DNA of 64,000 nt from positions 17,980,429 through 18,044,428 of the forward strand of contig OW285187.1 of NCBI GenBank assembly GCA_935421135.1. The letters are read 5' to 3'. Below the pieces are notes generated by a model, which saw only the letters and a program-made list of their open reading frames with translations, had not been told where the DNA came from and ran no database searches. Shown piece by piece: positions 32,889 to 44,080 of the stretch; the stretch's first letter is position 1; each line of letters starts with the position of its first letter. The DNA comes from Bugulina stolonifera (taxonomy: Eukaryota > Bryozoa > Gymnolaemata > Cheilostomatida > Bugulidae). The position numbers and the translations under genes were made by a program.

Positions 32889-33480
32889 AAGATCGCAGGA
32901 ACAGAATATAAGAAAAGGCATGATGGAGTAGGAAAGGTAGTGCATTGGAACCTGTACAAACAGTATGGTTTTAAAACAAGAAAAAAGTGGTACAACCATG
33001 AGGCAGAAACTGTGAGGGAAAATAAGAATGCGAAGATACTATGGGACATGATGATACAGACCGACCATGTGATAACAGCGAGAAGACCAGATATAGTAGT
33101 AAAGGACAAGACTCCCAAGCACACGTGGTTGATAGATGTGGCTGTGCCTGGCGATGGTGGAGTGAAAGAGAAGGAAAGAGAGAAAGTGGAAAAGTACCAG
33201 GATTTAGCAAGGAAACTCAGGAAACTGTGGAGCACATCTGTCAATATCGTACCGATAGTTGTAGAGGCACTTGGAGCGGTGGAGAATGTGGAGGGAGAGG
33301 TGAACAAACTCAATATAGAAAAGAAAGAAACCTCAAAAGTGCAATTTGCTGCACTACTGGGATCGGCACGGACTTTGAGGAATGTACTGGACCTCCCAGG
33401 TTAGTTGTTCTAACCCGAGGACCACAAGTACAATCTAGACTAACCAGCTTAACATCAGCTGTGCGTACCAACAATAATAA
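32889..33480 (+). pseudogene. 5'-truncated LINE: restriction-like endonuclease domain
   Basis: The frame is open from the AAT tract to the stop at 33404, then about 75 bp of 3' UTR ends in a CAATAAT tail. Characteristic blocks are VHWNLYKQYG, ILWDMMIQTD, RRPDIVV, LIDVAVPGD, KYQDLARKL and ALLGSARTL. RPDIVV...LIDVAVP is the PD-(D/E)xK-type nuclease found C-terminal to reverse transcriptase in LINEs that use a restriction-like endonuclease (R2/R4/NeSL-type lineages). The reverse transcriptase itself is absent, consistent with ordinary 5' truncation. Confidence 0.75.
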
Positions 33481-34401
33481 TATTAATTTTGCCCTGGGGT
33501 GAAGTCTGGCTGTCAGCCTTGGCTGTGCTTGCCTTAGCTGGTTGGCGTGGGTACAGGCATTTATGACACTGCAGAATACCAAAAAGGGCGAGATCAAATA
33601 GCTAATTATGCCAACAGCATCTCATATGCTAAGGCTCCAGCGTATGGTCCTGAGACGACGTGAAGGTGGGGGGGGGGTTATGTGCTCTCAGCGAAGAGTG
33701 CTGCTCAGCACCACAGGGGCAATGTCCTGATCCAGAGGCACAGTAGCTTGCCTTGATTGACTGGCATCGCGCAGTGATCCACCTTAACAGCGCCGCTACC
33801 AGCTTGGCTAGTGAGTATTGGGGGAGTGCCATGGCCAACCTGCTCTTCGGAGACACCGCTTGACTGCCGTGACCTGACCCTCTCAATTGATTGAGCAGCA
33901 CTGTGGGAGGAGACAGCACTGGACGGAGAAATGAGTCACTGCCTCATTGCTCCAACTCTGTTTAGACAACACGCAACTCCAATTTTATGTTTACGCTACA
34001 CAAACTTATGACGGACTTAGAGTTAGAGTAGTGTAAATACAGTTTAAAGGCTGTGACGGTTATGCGACTTATGTGTATGTTCAATGCAGTCTCTCCTACT
34101 CAGGTTTGTTAAATTTGTACTACTATAGGCAGAGTTGTGTCTTGTCCACACTTAACCAACTAACACTATTCAATGCTGCTTTAAACGCAACGCTGTTAAC
34201 AAGAAGCTTATAGCGAAATTTCTTGAATTCAAGCGGTTTACATCGAAAGAGTACATTAGAAAACTAACGATTTCACATAGTTTACTGATATACCTGTAGC
34301 TGTATGGTAACTTGTGCAAGGCTTTGAATTTTCCTGGGCTTTCTTGTTGGTGGCAGTAAGTAGCTGTCTTTTTGGTAAGTCCAACATTTTATCTAGCCAC
34401 A
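33481..34401. other. GC-richer block and spacer, unassigned
   Basis: From 33490 to about 33960 the sequence is clearly less AT-rich than its surroundings and includes a G10 run near 33670. Frames are open on both strands but match nothing I know. From 33960 to 34401 it is ordinary AT-rich spacer. The GC-rich part could be a transposon fragment. Confidence 0.35.
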
Positions 34402-34409
34402 CTATATAA

Positions 34410-35402
34410 TAGTGCTGCACGGTGTGTCGATGTTATTCAGTTTTTCAGATTTTTTTTCTTTCAGTTCAAAACCGCCAAAATTTTAAATTCGAATCGACAC
34501 CGAATGCGGCGGTGCGGTTCTATTCAGTTTTATAAGTCAAACCGTGCCTGGCCTTAAGCGCACCCACTTTCGATAATGGCTGGCGTTTAAAACACGTGAA
34601 TCCATGTTATGCTTCTTTCAACCCTTATAAATTGATGCCATCCTTGGAATCTAGACTTCCATGTAGCTGCAGCCATAATATTATCACCCAGAGGTTATTT
34701 ATTGTAGTTTCACTCGATTGTAGCAGTTATGATTGCATATTATTACAAACAATAAATATTTAATAATTGTTGACTATTAAACGAAATGAAAATAGCTGCC
34801 ATTTTTGGGTTTCTTTTACCCCTTATAATTCAATGTCATCCTTGGAATACAGACTTAGCTGCAGCCATTAATCTCACCCAGTAAGGGTTTACTGTAGTTT
34901 TCATTCGATCCTAGTAGTCAAACTTGCGTAGTGTTATAAATAATTAATATTTAATTATTAAACAAAATGAAAATGGCGGCCATTTCCGGTAATGGCTAAA
35001 ACTACGAACACGTGAATTCTTGTTATGCATCTTTCAATCTTTACAATTCGATGTCATCCTTGGAGTGAAGACTTATTAGCTGCAGCCATGATTGTCACCC
35101 AGAGATGATTTACTTTAGTTTCACTCAATTCCAGTTGTCATACTTGCATATTATTATAGACAACTGGCATTTAATAATTCCGATTTATTAGTGAAAATTA
35201 AAAGCCGCCATTACAGCTTAAAAGCAGGATGTGACAACTCCCAACATTGAGTATATAATTTCCGGTTCGATTCGGTGCTTCTTCATGAATTTAAAAAACT
35301 GAATTAAACCGAGGGTGAGAAGACAACTTCGGTTCCATTAAGTTTTTTAGAAAAATCAGCAAAAAACTGAATGGACATGCAAATCAAAACTGCCCAGCAC
35401 TA
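34410..35402. mobile_element. hAT element, TAGTGCTG family, with internal triplication
   Basis: Termini TAGTGCTGCACGGTG and CTGCCCAGCACTA. The 8-mer CTATATAA flanks it exactly at 34402-34409 and 35403-35410. A block of about 200 bp (containing CACGTGAAT, ATGTTATGC and CATCCTTGGA) occurs three times in tandem, but once in the sister copy at 15108-15667. That explains its greater length (993 against 560 bp). It is non-coding. Confidence 0.88.
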
Positions 35403-35410
35403 CTATATAA

Positions 35411-35740
35411 GACAGCCATACTGTGTTCTTATATAGGCCTGTGCTTGCATCGCGGTAGTGATAAACGATGTGAGTGCATCGTGAGGATGAAATGGCGTGA
35501 GAGAAAAAGAAGACAACTCCCAACTGACGTTAGAAATCAAATTTTTGTTTACATCAAAAGCTTTATTTCCGCTTAGCTCCTCTCTAGTATAGGTATTCTA
35601 ATGCTAGTTTGAATTGTCCTCACTCTCTCTGGTCATTTATCTCTCGCTCACGTCTTTTACCACCACTACCCCACGCATTGTGGTCTATTGTTCTAAATAT
35701 AGCTATAAGGCGAAAAAATGCAGCTTACTACAGTGCTCGC
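35411..35740. other. Spacer, nothing recognised
   Basis: No gene seen. The word AGACAACTCC occurs at 35511-35520. Confidence 0.35.
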
Positions 35741-36229
35741 CAGTGTTCGAAGCGGAACAAATGAGGTGGGTACACAGTGCATGCAGAAAATGTTTGAGAA
35801 ATTAGAATTGTCTCCCCTGTTTTTCTGTCAATATCTAAAATGTTATATATTTGTGGGTAAACAGTAGTACTTAGGACCTGCTAATATGTTTGCCACAGAT
35901 ATTATCACCTATTTCTCATATGTTATTTTGTAAAACCTATTAATATCGGAATAGAAAAACTTTAGAAACCAATTCGATCAAAATACTAAATTGACTAGGT
36001 TAGCGACTTCTCAATGTTTTAGATGAGGCGGCGCACTGGCAGCAGTCAGTAAGGGTGCTATACCTTTACTAAAACAACTAGCGACTAGCTAATGTACTAA
36101 TGGGCTGCGAATAAAAGCATATTAGCTCAACTGCTGTTGATGGAAGTCCTCACCTGCTGGCCGTGTACCCATTAAAATTGAGGTGGGTACACGCCATAAT
36201 ATTCCCGTATAATCACACTTCAAACACTG
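35741..36229. mobile_element. hAT MITE, CAGTGTTCGAAG family, copy 1
   Basis: Termini CAGTGTTCGAAGCGG and (inverted) CAGTGTTTGAAGTG, with subterminal GAGGTGGGTACAC at both ends. The flanks GTGCTCGC and GTGCTAGA agree at 6 of 8 positions, a decayed duplication. Confidence 0.72.
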
Positions 36230-36308
36230 GTGCTAGAATATATACATGTATATCGAGGGTCATACAATCCAGGCATCTGTATTTTACAACTATAGCTGAG
36301 TCCGTGCG

Positions 36309-36745
36309 ATGCTACATCAAAACTCATGGCACAATCCCTTTAAAACCATCGTCACCAATACAATACAGCATATTGTAATTGGCAGAGATATAAATACAAA
36401 TAAAGTGGACCGGACTGAAAATTTGAGAATTTGTTCTGCAAACCAACTATGTTCTAGCATTGCTGGATATCTTTATATGCTCAAGAAAGAAGCCGACCCA
36501 TATCTTGCATTGCTCGCTTTCCGGGCGTCACCATTGGAGAATGGGTTTTCACTAGCAGAACTTCTAATGGGCAGGAAACTGAGAGCTACTTTTCCAACTT
36601 TACCTAAGTTACTCAAGCCTGAGGCTGTAGATAGAAATGAGGTGAATCAAAAGGAACAGGAAAGAAGGCATGCATACAGCAAGCTATATAACCAAGCTAT
36701 AAAAAGCCATAGGTAATACAAGCATGATACAACAAAAACTGATGT
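36309..36745 (+). pseudogene. Ty3/Gypsy integrase C-terminal fragment
   Basis: The frame encodes DPYLALLAFRASPLENGFS followed by AELLMGRKLR and LLKP, the conserved segment after the integrase core in Ty3/Gypsy polyproteins. The upstream catalytic core is missing, and an in-frame stop follows IKSHR although related sequence (YKHDTT) continues. It is sandwiched between two copies of one hAT MITE, and no LTR of its own was found. Confidence 0.7.
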
Positions 36746-36753
36746 CTTCAAAT

Positions 36754-37074
36754 CAGTGTTCGAAGTGGAAAAAATGAGGTGGGTACACGGTGCACACAAT
36801 CTTGCAGATTAGTATTGTATAGCTATCCACTTAATCTTATAGTAGCTAAGAAATTAGTGAATTACTACAATAAAACAAATTATCCTGGTGAGATTCGACA
36901 TCAAGACCCTATGAATGAGAGTCAAGCACTCTACCACTAGACTATCAGGTTCAGAGTGATTGTATGGAGAAAACTAGCTATTAAAATGAGGGTACACACC
37001 TGCTGGCCGTATAACCACTAAAATTGAGGTGGGTACACACCGTATACTCCCGTATAACTACACTTCGAACACTG
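36754..37074. mobile_element. hAT MITE, CAGTGTTCGAAG family, copy 2
   Basis: Termini CAGTGTTCGAAGTGG and CTTCGAACACTG. The 8-mer CTTCAAAT flanks it exactly at 36746-36753 and 37075-37082. It lies at the junction of the Gypsy fragment and a LINE ORF1 fragment. Confidence 0.88.
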
Positions 37075-37591
37075 CTTCAAATAACTTCTTAACACTATCT
37101 ATGGGTTTATATTCATTTTCTTCTAAATCAAAAACAACTAGGTTTTTAGCTCCATTTTCCGAGTCGATCTTAGAATTAATGGTTTTGATGTGAGTTCTAA
37201 CCTGTTCTTGAATAGTTTGGCTTTGTGTTATATTATTGTCTAACTTAGATACTATCTCGCTATAGGTGGGCTTTAGGAGATTGGAGGCATTAGACTGAAG
37301 TTGTTTTATAAGTGATTCAATATTGGACAATCTATCTTCAATTGAAATAAAACCACTGTCACAGTTATCACAAAACCAAAGAACTCCGGTTTTACTTTTT
37401 CCTAATAGTTTGAATTCAGTTTTAGATAGTTTGGCACAATCTATGTGATACCATTTAGAACACAAGTCACATGCAACTGACTCAATGTTTCCACTATCAA
37501 ACTTATTCATACACAATCCGCAATGCGACTCTTTTTCATTCTCACTAATTGAGTCAGATTTGGAGACCTCAGAAGAATTGCTCGCCTTCAT
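37075..37591 (-). pseudogene. LINE ORF1 fragment with PHD finger
   Basis: About 172 codons from an ATG at 37589-37591, cut at its 3' side by a hAT MITE. Residues about 23-70 form a C4HC3 PHD-type zinc finger (HCGLCMNKF, ACDLCSKWYHIDC, WFCDNC). A coiled-coil stretch and the start of an RRM-like region (LVVFDLEEN) follow. PHD-containing ORF1 proteins are known from CR1-like LINEs. No ORF2 follows on this strand. Confidence 0.6.
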
Positions 37592-39036
37592 ATTAATTTA
37601 GATTCAGTTGAAAGGTGCAAGGTTAAATTTAGCCAGGTATCAAGAAAAAAGAATAAGAAATTGAAGAAGTGTAATAACTCTGATAAATAATAATAGGTTA
37701 TATATTAGTTAGAAGAAAAGGGAAGAAATACCCACAGAATAATCCTCAACCCATCAAGCGAACCAAGGGTCAGGTTCGCCTGACGTAGAAAGGACACAGG
37801 AATTTCATTCCGCGTCCTAGATCAACTAACTCCCGTATGGCTCACAACAATCACAATCTTTGGTCAAGAGATGTAGTTTAAACAGAGTTTGAGACCGAGT
37901 TGTTGCTTCTCCTTTTAGTCTTTTAATCAGTTGGTATTGATATGGTTACAGAGGTACCAGATGATGCGAGCACAGTTGGTTTGTATAGTCTCAATGCAAT
38001 TATCATATTATAGTTCACATGACATGTATTCAAAATCCAAATAATACTTGACTACCATGGAGTGAGAGGGCAATCAGTCTTATTCCTTGATTGATACTAC
38101 TTAGCACAAGTTTTCTCCTGCAAATAAAATTATTAATTTTATATTCTACATTAACATTATAGATTATCTTCATGATCATTTTGTAAAATAAAAGATAAGA
38201 TAACTAACTAACATAACCATGCACACGATTATGATATGATTTAAACAGCCTTTGCACAATATGACTGCTCAGAGTCAGTTATTGGGTCTGCGACCGACTG
38301 CTCTGAAAATAGCTTTTGCCCATAGAGTTTTGCCTGATATGCACAGAGCATCTAGGTATAGTGCCTAGAAATATCTGACCCAAATAGAACTGGGTCGGAG
38401 TATGTAAATTACGCCCGCGGATAGGTGTGTTGTATTGTTGGTCAACCAATTGGCGCCGTTTATAATAAACGGCTCCGCAGCCAATTAGATGTAAAAGGCT
38501 TTGATATTATTTTACTGGTAACTTTTGACTGTGTTCCTTTTTCACGTGCTTGTTTTTTAATACATACACATGTATTATGTAGTTTTATTCCTAACCATCG
38601 ACTTATATTAATATTATTCTACAGAAGACAACTCTATGGTCTGAACAGTTCTGCAGGTATCTCCTGAGTGACTGTAGTGCATTGGCAGACTTTGAATGCA
38701 TTGCCTTTTAGCCATTTACAATAACAATTATAACAATAGAATACTATACCTTTATTTTTAATTTTATGTAATTGTTATATATATTAATATTATATATATA
38801 ACTTTATTTAATGTGCAATATCAGTATACAGTATGTATGAATATCAGCATCATGCTTTTGTTTTTTTACATTGAAAACTTTTGCATGTTTTTCATGCTGT
38901 TGCACAGGTACTTAAAAAGTTGTATAAAATAATAATTGTTATTGAATTGTAATTGTATGTAAAACTTCATATTTATATTACGATACTTGATATTAATAAT
39001 TATTATTTAGTTATTATTATACTAAATTTAATATTT
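37592..39036. other. AT-rich spacer and LINE-flanking sequence
   Basis: No gene recognised. The block CAGAGTCAGTTATTGGGTCTG (38271-38291) recurs with a few changes near 47823-47843, beside another LINE, so part of this may be LINE untranslated sequence. Multiple open frames are short. Confidence 0.4.
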
Positions 39037-39687
39037 TTAATTGTCAAACTCTTGGTACTTCATTCCTTTAAACTCTGCTATAGATGTGCATAGTGCCTTC
39101 GCTTTACTAATCAGTTTCCATTTATCTGCCTCGTTTTGAAAAGAAACTAAGAAAATTTGTTTAGTATTTGGTCCAATTTTTTTTATACCTGCGCAATCAA
39201 CTGGTACTTTAGCCAAGAAGGCCACAACTTTCTCTTGAGAAGCGTCACCCGAGAAGACAACATTCTTGGCTCTTTTTTCTCTCTCTCTGAGTTCCTCTAC
39301 AACAGTATTGACGGTGAGCTTACTATCATTTCGATTTTCACTCTGACAACACTGGGAATTAGAACTTTGTTGGTCCAATAACTGAGAAGTTTTTGTAGAA
39401 ATATCTAATACTACCTCCTTCAAGCTTTTCACTTCTGCATCTATTTCTCTAATCTTCGATTCCATTACAGTCATTTGCTGCAGAATTTTTTTTGAACTTA
39501 TCTCACAGCTTGGACAAAACCAATGAATTGTACTACTTTTACCAGCTTTTGATTGGAGAAAATTCACAGCATCTTGATCAGCTCCGGAACATTTGGTTTC
39601 AAACCACTGGTTACAAATGTTGCATTGAATGCAATCACCTTTAATATTTCTTTTGCACCCGCCACATTTGTCTTTGCCATTCGACAT
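39037..39687 (-). CDS. LINE ORF1 protein, PHD finger plus coiled coil, intact frame
   Basis: This 216-codon frame starts MSNGKDKCGGCKRN. It holds a PHD-like finger (CGGCKRN, CNICNQWFETKC, WFCPSC; residues about 8-63), a coiled coil (about 65-105), and a C-terminal domain with KNVVFSGDA and IFLVSFQNEADKWK resembling the RNA-binding fold of LINE ORF1 proteins. It has no internal stop. No ORF2 lies downstream on the minus strand, so this is a detached ORF1. The alternative, a host PHD protein, is less likely given two similar ORF1s nearby. Confidence 0.6.
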   Translation of the reverse strand: MSNGKDKCGGCKRNIKGDCIQCNICNQWFETKCSGADQDAVNFLQSKAGKSSTIHWFCPSCEISSKKILQQMTVMESKIREIDAEVKSLKEVVLDISTKTSQLLDQQSSNSQCCQSENRNDSKLTVNTVVEELREREKRAKNVVFSGDASQEKVVAFLAKVPVDCAGIKKIGPNTKQIFLVSFQNEADKWKLISKAKALCTSIAEFKGMKYQEFDN

Positions 39688-40017
39688 TGTTCTTATAGTT
39701 ATTGAGCTTTGTCAAAGAAAAAAAAAAGAGAGAAGAAAAACAAAAATATAAGTAGCTACTTGTAATGCTACTTGTCTCTTACCTACTGTTCTCTCAATGG
39801 CAAAAAGTTTATGAATATAATATGAATATGAAAAATCAAATTAACCGTCAAGTTCAAATTGATCTTGATGTACTGCAACGTTTAGTTACAGTCATGAGTC
39901 AATAATTTAGTAGTAGTGATTCTGTAGCAGTCAGTATAGTCGTTCTGCCAGATATTAGTAGTTAGAGTATTGAAAGAGAATAAATTTATAGAAGAATAGC
40001 ATGCAAAATATTATTAT
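39688..40017. other. Spacer between opposed LINE fragments
   Basis: AT-rich, no gene. It separates a minus-strand ORF1 from a plus-strand reverse transcriptase, so the two belong to different insertions. Confidence 0.4.
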
Positions 40018-41534
40018 GTGAGTTGCAATTCAAGAGCGCCGCGGAAAACACGTCTAATCGTCTCGATCACCGATCACCACTTGGACTTGACTTGCCTCCA
40101 AAATTTTGTCAGTCAAGAGATTACTGTGACTGCCAAAGGAGTTTTAAAGTTATTAAGCGACATTGATACCAACAAAGCAAGTGGACCTGATAACATCTCA
40201 GGTGTTGTGTTGAAAGTCTTTGCTTCTGTCATCAACATTTCTCTTAAGGATATATTTTCATATTCACTTTCATCAGGAGTACTTCCTTCAGTTTGGAGGC
40301 TGGCCAGAATTCAACCAGTTCATAAAAAGGGAAGCAAACAGCTACCTAATAACTATCGCCCAGTCTTCTTGACTTGTATAACATGCAAGGTTCTTGAGCA
40401 TATTATTTTCTCTCATTTACACCGCGTTTTACAAGAAATAGACTTTTTTGCTGATGGTCAACATGGTTTTCATCCACACGGGTCCTGTGATACACAACTC
40501 GTTCATACTCTAGGACATGTTTCCCATTTGTATGATTTAGGTAGCACCATAAACTTACTTATTTTAGATTTTTTGAAAGCATTTGGTACAGTAAATCATA
40601 GGAAGCGGATTTTCAAATTAAAGCAGATTGGTATCAACAGTACTATTGTCAGTTGGATTTCAAAGTTTTTGAATGATCGAAGACAATATGTCACTGCAGA
40701 AGGTCAAAACTCCAGTTGTCGACTGGTAACATCAGGAGTTCCTCAGGGTTCAGTTTTAGGGCCACTTCTCTTTTTAATTTTATCAATGATTTGCCTTCAC
40801 AATTAAAGTCTCCATGTAGGTTATTTGCAGATGATGTGTTCATTTATAACACCGTTAAAAATGCATCAATCTTACAACAAGATTTAAATAAGCTAGAAAT
40901 ATGGTCAGAAAAGTGGCAATTAAATTTTAATGTCTCAATGTGTAATTTTTTACAAATTGGACGGAAAGGACGAAGTGATAAACAAGACTATTTTCTACAC
41001 CATCAAATTTTAAAACACGTTGAATTTCACCCGTATCTCGGAGTCTGTCTGCAGTCTAATTTAAAATGGGATCGCCATATTAACAAAATTACCCTCACTG
41101 CAACACTAAGACTAGCTCAACTACGCAGAATTTTAATGTATGCAAATATGCCAACACGCAGAGTAGCGTATTTAGCATTAGTAAGACCTTTGCTGGAGTT
41201 TGCAAGCCAAGTGTGGGACCCTCATCAAAAAAATCTAATTAAACAAATTGAAAAGGTACAAAATAAAGGTCTAAGATTTATTTATAAAATTAGAGGGCAA
41301 GTTACTTTTAAACAGCTGAGGGAAAAGGTAGGCATAAAGTCTTTACAAGAACGGAGGAAGGAGGCAAGATTGTCACTTTTTTCAAGGTGCCTGGCTGAAG
41401 GTATTGAACCGACTTTTAATTATAATTTAGATAAGATACACAAAACAAGACAGGCCCGTAATACATATACATCACGCATTAGAACAAATATCTTTTACTG
41501 CTCATTTTGGCCCAGAACCAGTCTGAATGAATGA
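40018..41534 (+). pseudogene. CR1/Jockey-type LINE reverse transcriptase, one frameshift
   Basis: Two overlapping frames (40018-40806 and 40716-41534) form one reverse transcriptase. Motifs in order are KASGPDNISG, NNYRPVFLT, GQHGFHPHGSC, LDFLKAFGTVNH, GVPQGSVLGPLL, then after the frameshift near 40780 LFADDVF, LGVCLQSNLKWDRHI, and the thumb region ending IRGQVTFKQLREK. The catalytic FADD pair and the first Asp of motif A are present, but the second conserved Asp of DFSKAFD is Gly here. The endonuclease and ORF1 are absent, so it is 5' truncated. It cannot be active. Confidence 0.85.
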
Positions 41535-44080
41535 CTGAGACTAATAATAGCACATATATCACAAAACATAAAAAATACATATATATTATATAGATAGCAC
41601 ATAACAAAGCAAAAGATTACAAAAATAGTACATTTAACATAAAATTGAAAAAAAAAACAATTGAGTTCTCACGACTTTACGTACTTTTAGTGCGGTGTCT
41701 GTGAGAAAATGCAAAAAAAAAATTCAAATTGAAATTAATAAATTATTATTATATTATTTATTATAATAATTGTAATGATGGATTATTTTATATTCAAATA
41801 TAAATATTAATATTTTATATATTTGATTTAATATTATTACTGCTTACAGTAATGCCCCTATAACAGGCTTGGTTTTTCACCTAGGGTCTAAAACTGTGGT
41901 AGAAGCAACAAATCCCTAGAGACCTTTGGAGACCCTTGGCACCCCCAACTTCTTAAAGTGATCATGCAGCCTAGGGGTGTTTTATATCGTTTTAGAGGAA
42001 ACATCGAGCCCCAGGTATCTATTTTGAGTGTTTTTAGGCCAATTTAGTGATAAAGAAGCATAGAAACAGAAGCTGAGGACTATTTGGAGGACTATTGCAT
42101 GTTGTCCTCTCGTGCATTTTGGTGTCAGATAACTCCAATATTTCACAACTGAAATCCACCATTACTTTGCACTTGATGGGTTGTTGACTTTTGACCACAA
42201 GGTCAACCACTAATGAGAATAAAATGTGATCAATAACAAAATAACATTGCCACAAGTATTGAGTGATTCAAGCCAAATCTTCCTGTGACTATGCTGGCTA
42301 CAGATGATGCGAGTAAATAACAATATTAGCATTCATTTCAGTGTGGCAGTACATAAATTATCCCTTCACAATAGAAGGGGCATTTGCCAACAGCTATGCG
42401 GGGTAATAAATATGAAACAAATAGCATGCAGCCATCAGGATGTTTAGTAGAAACACACATGGGCTAGTGAAAAAAACACTATATTTATGCATATCAGGGA
42501 GCCAGTCTATACAGAAGTTGCACTCCATAAACCAAATAGCAGTTGGAAAAATTGTCCTGATAGTAGAGCATAGCATTTGTTATTTAGATTGCATAGGCCT
42601 ATAAATAAAAGGGCAGTTTTTCATTTTCATTTGGCATATTATAATGACATAAATATTACTGCTGGGAAGTTTGAATACTATTGCAGAAGAGAAAAATTCA
42701 GGTGTTACACCACAACATATGATCCTAGGAAACACCTTCCTTCTGCCTATGTTTTAGGAACGGAGAATATTATTCACTATCCTCTGTAACCAAAATTATA
42801 CTGATAGTGGTCAAGTAGCATGATGATGGCACATGTTCACTAATACAGTCATGACTCATGATAGAGGAAATACAATCCGAGTTCTTTCTTATAACATTCT
42901 ATGTGGCTACAGGCATAGCATACAGACTAGCTAGCTAACCTACAGTGTACCTGCAGCGACAGCAGATTTGGTCATCACATAAAATAACAATACTTCTAAT
43001 ATTTATTCAATGGTGTCCAACTTATAAACAAGCACCAACAAAATGGTTTAGTGGTCAGTGATGATCTTGTTCTTATTCCATCCAGTGGGCTTATAATACA
43101 TGTAATGTACATGTAGTGAGTTATTGGTGATAAAAATTACTTTTGTGTACATATTTGCCCCCAAACCAGAGATTGTGAATGTACCCTGTCAAAAACAATA
43201 ATTTAGTAATTAGTAATATAGACACTCAATGTTGTATGAGCAAAACAACAGAGGGATGCACATGTTCTTGTGAGTAATATTGGTTGCAATGTACAAAGGT
43301 ATAATTGTTCATCTATAGCATATATTAATAATATTTTAAATACTGTAATTTGCGTTCATGTATATCATGTATAAGACTGCACACTGCATGTTCTATCTGA
43401 CAGTATCTGTACATAACATGTATAATGTTATTTATGAATCATATTACAAAACTATTACAGTATGTTCATGTACATGTATTATAAAAATCATGTACTACAT
43501 GTATACACATAAAAATGTATTATACATGCACTACATGAGTGTATAGCTTATGTCTGTACCCCATAAGTAAGATGCACATGTATGTACATGTATACAACAT
43601 TATGATTTTTATACATCTGTAAAGCTGAAGTATGTAATTTATTATAAATAACTATAGTAACTATAATAAGTAGTGCATGTACATGTACATTGCATAACAC
43701 GCCCATCCATGCGCTAATGGCAGATGTATTCACCAGATCCCTGTTTGGGCTGGCAGTGATATGCGTAGTGGTTCATTAATTAGTCTGTGTGGTTGGGAGG
43801 AGGCTACCTATAGAGTGCCTAGTGTAGGACTACTTCAGCAGAAATTCTTATTTTCAATAATGCATGACACATCCTAAGTGATCAGAACAGTAGCCTAGCC
43901 ACTAACTTGCTTTTGTTGCAATATAGAAAATGGACCAATCCATGTACATGTAGGTTGCTAGTTTGGAATGACTACTCCAGAATCTCATTGAAAAATGATG
44001 TTTTTGAGCATTTCAATGATGTAAAACACTTATTCATCTCTTAAACACTTTAAATAAGTGGCTACATTCCAATACGTTCT
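41535..44080. other. Long AT-rich intergenic region
   Basis: Begins with an AT-rich tail that may be the 3' UTR of the LINE upstream. No gene is supported; the open frames are under 75 codons and unrecognised. From about 43090 to 43720 ACATGTAC words are very frequent. Confidence 0.4.

Noticed and set aside
32852..33313. 153-codon minus-strand frame
   Set aside because: It is the antisense shadow of the LINE endonuclease frame, which has recognisable conserved blocks on the plus strand.
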